From Streptomyces katrae (GTDB lineage Bacteria > Actinomycetota > Actinomycetes > Streptomycetales > Streptomycetaceae): DNA of 64,000 nucleotides. The translations under genes and the position numbers were made by a program. The notes under the pieces are model-generated. The model was given only the letters and a program-made list of their open reading frames with translations, did no database searches and had not been told where the DNA came from. The stretch spans positions 1,426,001 through 1,490,000 of the forward strand of contig NZ_CP020042.1 of NCBI RefSeq assembly GCF_002028425.1. The letters run 5' to 3'. This document shows, piece by piece, positions 59,888-64,000 of the stretch (position 1 is the stretch's first letter; each line of letters opens with the position of its first letter).

Positions 59888-60598
59888 ATGTCCCCCGAGA
59901 ACCCCGCCGCCCCGTTGGACAACCCGGTCTGGGCCGCGCTGACGGGCCCGCACCGCGCTTTCGCCGAGTACTCCGGGCGCGGGGCCGCCCGCTACCTGCC
60001 GGCGGCGAACCCGTTCGCGGCCGTCGCCGACCCGGCCGATCCGGCCGCCTGGGCGGACCTGGCGGCACTGGTGGGCCCGGGCCGGGAGGTGTGGCTGACC
60101 GGTCTGCCGACGCCGCCGGCCGGCTGGGAGACGGTGCGGTGCATCCCGGGCGTGCAGCTGGACGGGTCCGCGGTACGGGCCGAGGCCGCGCCGGAGGCGG
60201 TGCGGCTGGGGCCGGCCGACGTGGCCGAGATGACGGCGCTGGTGGAGCTGACCGAGCCGGGCCCCTTCCTGCCGCGCACCGTCGAGCTGGGCACGTACCT
60301 GGGGATCCGCCGTGAGGGCCGGCTGGTGGCGATGGCCGGGGAGCGGATGCGGCCGCCGGGCTGGACGGAGATCAGCGCGGTGTGCACCCACCCGGACCAC
60401 CGCGGCCGGGGGCTGGCCGGACTGCTGATCCGTGCGGTGGCCGCGGGGATCCGGGAGCGCGGGGACGTCCCGTTCCTGCACGCGGCCGCGGAAAACATCC
60501 CGGCGATCCGGCTGTACGAGTCGATGGGCTTCGTGCTCCGCCGGGAGCCGGTCTTCATCGGGCTGCGCACGCCCGCGGCCCCCGCGATCCGGCCGTAG
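59888..60598 (+). CDS. GNAT-family N-acetyltransferase
   Basis: This encodes 236 residues from the ATG at 59888. The C-terminal half is the GNAT fold: acetyl-CoA motif A in THPDHRGRGLAGLLIRA and the final AENIPAIRLYESMGF. The N-terminal 100 residues form a distinct domain (WAALTGPHRAFAE) as in the FR47-like group. The acceptor is unknown. It diverges from the amidase operon and may respond to the same motifs. Confidence 0.88.
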   Translation: MSPENPAAPLDNPVWAALTGPHRAFAEYSGRGAARYLPAANPFAAVADPADPAAWADLAALVGPGREVWLTGLPTPPAGWETVRCIPGVQLDGSAVRAEAAPEAVRLGPADVAEMTALVELTEPGPFLPRTVELGTYLGIRREGRLVAMAGERMRPPGWTEISAVCTHPDHRGRGLAGLLIRAVAAGIRERGDVPFLHAAAENIPAIRLYESMGFVLRREPVFIGLRTPAAPAIRP

Positions 60599-60840
60599 CC
60601 CGGTCTACGTCCCACGGTTTAACACGCGGTTCATTGAGTGCCGCCCGGGCCTCCCGTAGCGTCGGCGCAGACGGGGGCCCGGGCGGGCACCGGCCGGCCG
60701 AAGCGATGAACACGCAGATCAGCGGCCGGCCGGCGGTCCGCCCGGCTTCCGTCCCCGTGTGCCCTCAGCCGGTGGGCCGGCCCCTCCGCGGGGATACGAC
60801 GGATACGGCGACGCCCCCGCCGGGGGCGGGGGCGCGGACG

Positions 60841-61296
60841 CTACGCGGGTGCTCCCGAGGTGAAGCGGCGCAGCAGGGGCGACAGGACGAGGACGGACTT
60901 GGTCCGCTCCACGAAGGGCTCGCCCGCGATGCGTTCCAGGACCCGCTCGAAGTGGCGCATGTCGGAGGCGAAGACCTGGACGAGGGCGTCCGCGTCGCCG
61001 GTGACGGTCGACGCGGACACCACCTCGGGGTACCGCTCCAGCCCCCGCCGGATGTCGTCCGGGGAGGTGTTGTGGCGACAGTAGATCTCGATGAAGCCCT
61101 CGGTCTCCCAGCCCATGGCCGCCGGGTCCACGCGGACGGTGAACCCGGTGATGGCGCCTTCGGCGCGCAGCCGGTCCACGCGCCGCTTGACGGCGGGGGC
61201 GGAGAGGCCGACCTCGGAGCCGATGTCGGCGTAGGAGCGGCGGGCGTCCTCGGCGAGGGCGTGCACGATACGTTCGTCGAGATCGTTCAGTCGCAC
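60841..61296 (-). CDS. Lrp/AsnC family transcriptional regulator of the amino acid cluster
   Basis: This encodes 151 residues: an N-terminal helix-turn-helix (LDERIVHALAEDARRSYADI, SAPAVKRRVDRLRAEG) and a RAM domain (about 68-140). The next gene upstream on the same strand is an APC permease, only 10 bp away, so the two are co-transcribed. An AsnC-type protein here probably senses an amino acid and controls the permease and the amidase/oxidase operon through the shared TTGCGC motifs. The downstream spacer (60599-60840) contains no gene. Confidence 0.93.
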   Translation of the reverse strand: MRLNDLDERIVHALAEDARRSYADIGSEVGLSAPAVKRRVDRLRAEGAITGFTVRVDPAAMGWETEGFIEIYCRHNTSPDDIRRGLERYPEVVSASTVTGDADALVQVFASDMRHFERVLERIAGEPFVERTKSVLVLSPLLRRFTSGAPA

Positions 61297-61306
61297 TGCG
61301 GATGGA

Positions 61307-62779
61307 TCACTTCTCTGCTGTGGCCACTTCTTCTTCCGTGGCCAGACGGGAGCGGCGGATGCCGTACAGGAAGTAGAACACGAGGCCCACGATCATCCAG
61401 CCACCGAAGACCATCCAGGTGGCGGCATCGAGCTCGAACATCATGTAGCCGCAGGCGATGGCGCCCAGGATGGGCGTGACCGGGAAGAGCGCCACCTTGA
61501 AGGTGCGCGGCATGTCGGGCTTGGTGCGGCGCAGGATGATCACGGCGACGTTGACCAGGCCGAAGGCGAAGAGGGTGCCGATGCTGGTGGCGTCGGCGAG
61601 CTTGCCCAGCGGGATGAAGGCCGCGAGGACGCCGCAGAAGAGGGACACGATGACCACGTTGGCGCGGGGGGCGCCGGTCTTCTCGTCGACCTTGGCGAAG
61701 ACCTTGGGGACGAGGCCGTCGCGGGACATCGCGAAGAGGATGCGGGTCTGGCCGTAGAGGACGGCGAAGACGACGGAGAAGATCGCGACGATGGCGCCGG
61801 CGGCGAGGACGACGCCCCAGACGCTGGTGCCGGTGACGTCGGTCATGATCTGGGCGAGCGCGGCCTCGGTGCCCGCGAAGTCCTTCCACGGCATGGCGCC
61901 GACGGCGACGAAGGCGACGAGGACGTAGAGGACGGTGACGACGGCCAGCGACAGCATGATCGCGCGCGGCAGGTCCTTCTTCGGGTCCTTGGCCTCCTCG
62001 CCCGCGGTGGAGGCTGCGTCGAAGCCGATGTAGGAGAAGAAGAGCGTGGAGGCGCCGGCGGCGATGCCGCTCATGCCCAGGGGGGCGAGCGGGGTGTAGT
62101 TGCCGGCCTTGATGCCCATGACGCCGATGCCGATGAAGAGCAGCAGGGTGACGATCTTCACCGCGACCATGATCGAGTTGACGGTGGCGCTCTCCTTGGC
62201 GCCGCGCATCAGGAAGACCATGGAGAGCAGGACGACGACCAGGGCCGGCAGGTTGATGTACCCGCCGTCGCCCAGCGGCGCGGAGACCGACCCCGGGATG
62301 GTGACGCCTATGGTCCCGTCGAGGAACTCGTTGAGGTACTGGCCCCAGCCGACGGCCACGGCCGCGACGGAGACGGCGTACTCCAGGACCAGGCACCAGC
62401 CGCAGATCCAGGCGATGAGCTCGCCCATGGTGGCGTACGCGTAGGAGTACGAGGAGCCGGAGACCGGGACGGAGCCGGCCAGCTCGGCGTAGGAGAGGGC
62501 CGAGAACAGGGCGGTCAGGCCCGCGAGGACGAAGGAGATCGTCACGGCGGGGCCGGCCTTGGGGGCGGCGGTGCCGAGGACGACGAAGATGCCGGTGCCC
62601 AGGGTGGCGCCGATGCTGATCATGGTCAGCTGCCACATGGTGAGCGAGCGGCGCAGCGAGCCGCCCTCGCCCTGCCCGCCCTCGGAGACGAGCCGCTCGA
62701 CCGGCTTGCGCCGCATGAGCGGGTTCACGGGCTTGCGCGTCTCCTGGGAGAGCGGGGGTGCCTGGCCCTGATCGAGCAC
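61307..62779 (-). CDS. APC-superfamily amino acid permease
   Basis: This encodes 490 residues from the GTG at 62779, chosen because AAAGGAGT lies about seven bases before it; the frame runs further upstream but without conserved sequence. It has about twelve to thirteen membrane segments and the typical helix-1 motif ISIGATLGTGIFVVLG, with GFDAASTAGEEAKDP in the middle. It resembles the cationic amino acid transporter (CAT/YfnA) group. It is co-transcribed with the Lrp regulator gene. It presumably imports an amino acid used by the nearby oxidase. Confidence 0.93.
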   Translation of the reverse strand: MLDQGQAPPLSQETRKPVNPLMRRKPVERLVSEGGQGEGGSLRRSLTMWQLTMISIGATLGTGIFVVLGTAAPKAGPAVTISFVLAGLTALFSALSYAELAGSVPVSGSSYSYAYATMGELIAWICGWCLVLEYAVSVAAVAVGWGQYLNEFLDGTIGVTIPGSVSAPLGDGGYINLPALVVVLLSMVFLMRGAKESATVNSIMVAVKIVTLLLFIGIGVMGIKAGNYTPLAPLGMSGIAAGASTLFFSYIGFDAASTAGEEAKDPKKDLPRAIMLSLAVVTVLYVLVAFVAVGAMPWKDFAGTEAALAQIMTDVTGTSVWGVVLAAGAIVAIFSVVFAVLYGQTRILFAMSRDGLVPKVFAKVDEKTGAPRANVVIVSLFCGVLAAFIPLGKLADATSIGTLFAFGLVNVAVIILRRTKPDMPRTFKVALFPVTPILGAIACGYMMFELDAATWMVFGGWMIVGLVFYFLYGIRRSRLATEEEVATAEK

Positions 62780-63099
62780 GAGGGGACTCCTTTGACACTG
62801 CGGGATGGGGACGGTTCGGGCGTCGACCGCAGCGGTCCGGAGCAGTTGACAGACGGATGGGAGCCCGTCTGGGCATGGGGGGACCGCCGAGCAGGCGGTC
62901 CGCGCCACTCCACGTACAGGGGGTGAGCCTACGAGCTGAGTGATACCGCCCGTAATGCACCATCCTTGCACATTGGCGCACGATCGTTGCGCGGATCTGT
63001 CCTGGATGGTCCTTTGTTGCACGCGGATGTTCGATCAATGCGCGGACTCCCCTGATCGCCGTTCTTGACAGCCCGTCAGAATTGTCGCAGCGTGCCGCC
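62780..63099. promoter_or_regulatory. 320-bp divergent control region with repeated TTGCGC-type motifs
   Basis: Several related motifs cluster here: CCTTGCAC (62964-62971), GCGCACGATCGTTGCGC (62977-62993, a near palindrome), TTTGTTGCACGCGGA (63013-63027) and GATCAATGCGCGGAC (63033-63047). They resemble the motifs upstream of the amidase. The promoter of the permease gene must lie here; TTGACA-like sequence near 63064 may belong to the divergent SGNH gene. Confidence 0.5.
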
Positions 63100-64000
63100 A
63101 TGGACGCAGACGGCACGGCCACGGCCTGGCTCGATCCGGGCCCCTTCCTGCGCGGGATCGCCTGGCTGGACCGGGACCGGCCGGTCCGGGCCGACCCGGC
63201 CGACACCGAGCGGCTGCCCTGGGACACCGGCGAGCGGGCCACCCTGCCGATCGGGGTCCGGCTGGAGTTCACGGCCCACGGGGCGCGGGCGGTGGAGATC
63301 CACTACCGGGCCGCCGTCCCCGGCCCCACGGACGCCCTGCGCGACCTCGCCCACGGCTTCTGCCTGTGGGACCGCCACGGGCTGGTCCACGAGGTCTTCA
63401 CCGACCCCGCCGCAGAGGCCGTCGTACGCGTCCCCCTGCCCGGCGGGCCCGGGCCCTTCACCGTCCACCCGCCCGAGGCGCAGTCCCCGCGGGTCCTGGG
63501 GGTGCGCGGGGTCGGCGGGACCCTCGCCCCGGCCCCGCCCGCCCCGCGGTGGGTGGTGCACGGGGACTCGATCACCGAGGGCTGGTGGTCCACCCGCCCC
63601 GCCCACGGCTGGCCCGCCGTCGCCGGGCGGGCGCTCGGCTGGGACACCGTGAACCTCGGGTACGCGGGCGCCGCGCGCGGGGAGCTGGCCACCGCCGAGC
63701 AGCTGGCGGCCCTCCCCGCCGACGTCCTCACCCTCGCCTTCGGCACGAACTGCTGGACCCGCGTCCCCTACACGCCCGCCCTGCTGTACGAGACCACCCG
63801 CGTCTTCCTCGACCTGATCCGCCAGGGCCACCCCCGGACCCCGCTGCTGCTGCTCTCCCCCGTGCTGCGCCCGGACGCCGAACGCACCCCGAACCGGCTC
63901 GGCGCCACCCTGGGCGCCCTGCGCGACGCCATGGAACGGGCCGCCCGCGACCGGATCGCCGCCGGGGACGGACGCCTGGCCCTGCTGCCGGGCCGGGACC
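63100..64000 (+). CDS. SGNH/GDSL-family hydrolase, truncated by the window edge
   Basis: Reading from the ATG at 63100, the frame stays open to the last base, giving 300 residues so far. The N-terminal 140 residues form a beta-rich domain. The SGNH domain follows with block I VVHGDSITEGW (catalytic Ser), the Gly in NLGYAGAARGE and block III GTNCW. The catalytic Asp-His block lies beyond the window. Such two-domain enzymes act as esterases on carbohydrate or lipid esters. There is no signal peptide. It diverges from the permease gene. Confidence 0.85.
   Translation, partial: MDADGTATAWLDPGPFLRGIAWLDRDRPVRADPADTERLPWDTGERATLPIGVRLEFTAHGARAVEIHYRAAVPGPTDALRDLAHGFCLWDRHGLVHEVFTDPAAEAVVRVPLPGGPGPFTVHPPEAQSPRVLGVRGVGGTLAPAPPAPRWVVHGDSITEGWWSTRPAHGWPAVAGRALGWDTVNLGYAGAARGELATAEQLAALPADVLTLAFGTNCWTRVPYTPALLYETTRVFLDLIRQGHPRTPLLLLSPVLRPDAERTPNRLGATLGALRDAMERAARDRIAAGDGRLALLPGRD

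Overview
The window is very GC-rich, almost fully coding, uses many GTG starts and has frequent 4-bp stop/start overlaps. It carries marker genes of the genus Streptomyces: rbpA with a SigR-type promoter, the sporulation pair smeA-sffA, fxsA, ppm1, and a chitinase whose promoter overlaps two DasR-type sites. From memory, the gene order resembles the S. coelicolor chromosome around SCO1415-SCO1455 (rbpA = SCO1421, ppm1 = SCO1423). I could not check this. No tRNA, rRNA, CRISPR array, integrase or intact transposase gene was seen.

Left part (1-14.1 kb): a small membrane protein is followed by a leftward three-gene operon with the size and order of a MukF-MukE-MukB condensin (516, 301 and 1575 aa). 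Next come the rightward 5-oxoprolinase genes pxpA-pxpB-pxpC; pxpC has an odd repeat-rich 181-residue N-terminal extension. A repeat-filled non-coding stretch follows, then leftward genes for a HEAT-like and an ankyrin-repeat protein.

Middle (14.4-40.6 kb): smeA-sffA, a MocR-type regulator, a glycerophosphodiester phosphodiesterase, an MFS transporter, rbpA, fxsA, ppm1, a YtcJ-like amidohydrolase, an Lrp regulator, a phosphotransferase paired with a CrtC/AttH-like protein, an acyl-CoA dehydrogenase with a TetR regulator, small membrane proteins, a secreted C39-type peptidase, a P-loop kinase, a CbxX/EccA-like AAA ATPase, an XRE-cupin regulator, two CBS-domain CorC/HlyC-type membrane proteins and a PH-domain protein. 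Between 33.0 and 34.5 kb lie dispersed and tandem repeats, a MITE-like palindrome and a candidate small RNA.

Right part (40.6-64 kb): a leftward riboflavin operon ribD-ribE-ribM-ribAB-ribH starts behind an FMN riboswitch and continues toward hisE and hisG. Divergent from it is a secreted GH18 chitinase. Then come an NmrA-like protein, a FabV-type enoyl reductase with a large leader hairpin, a divergent ROK repressor/MFS pair sharing a perfect palindrome, an NCS2 permease and two proteins of unknown function. The last block looks like an amino-acid utilisation cluster: a flavin amino-acid monooxygenase with a nitrilase-fold amidase, a GNAT enzyme, an Lrp regulator and an APC permease. Similar TTGCGC-type motifs lie upstream of the amidase and of the permease. 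An SGNH hydrolase runs off the right edge.
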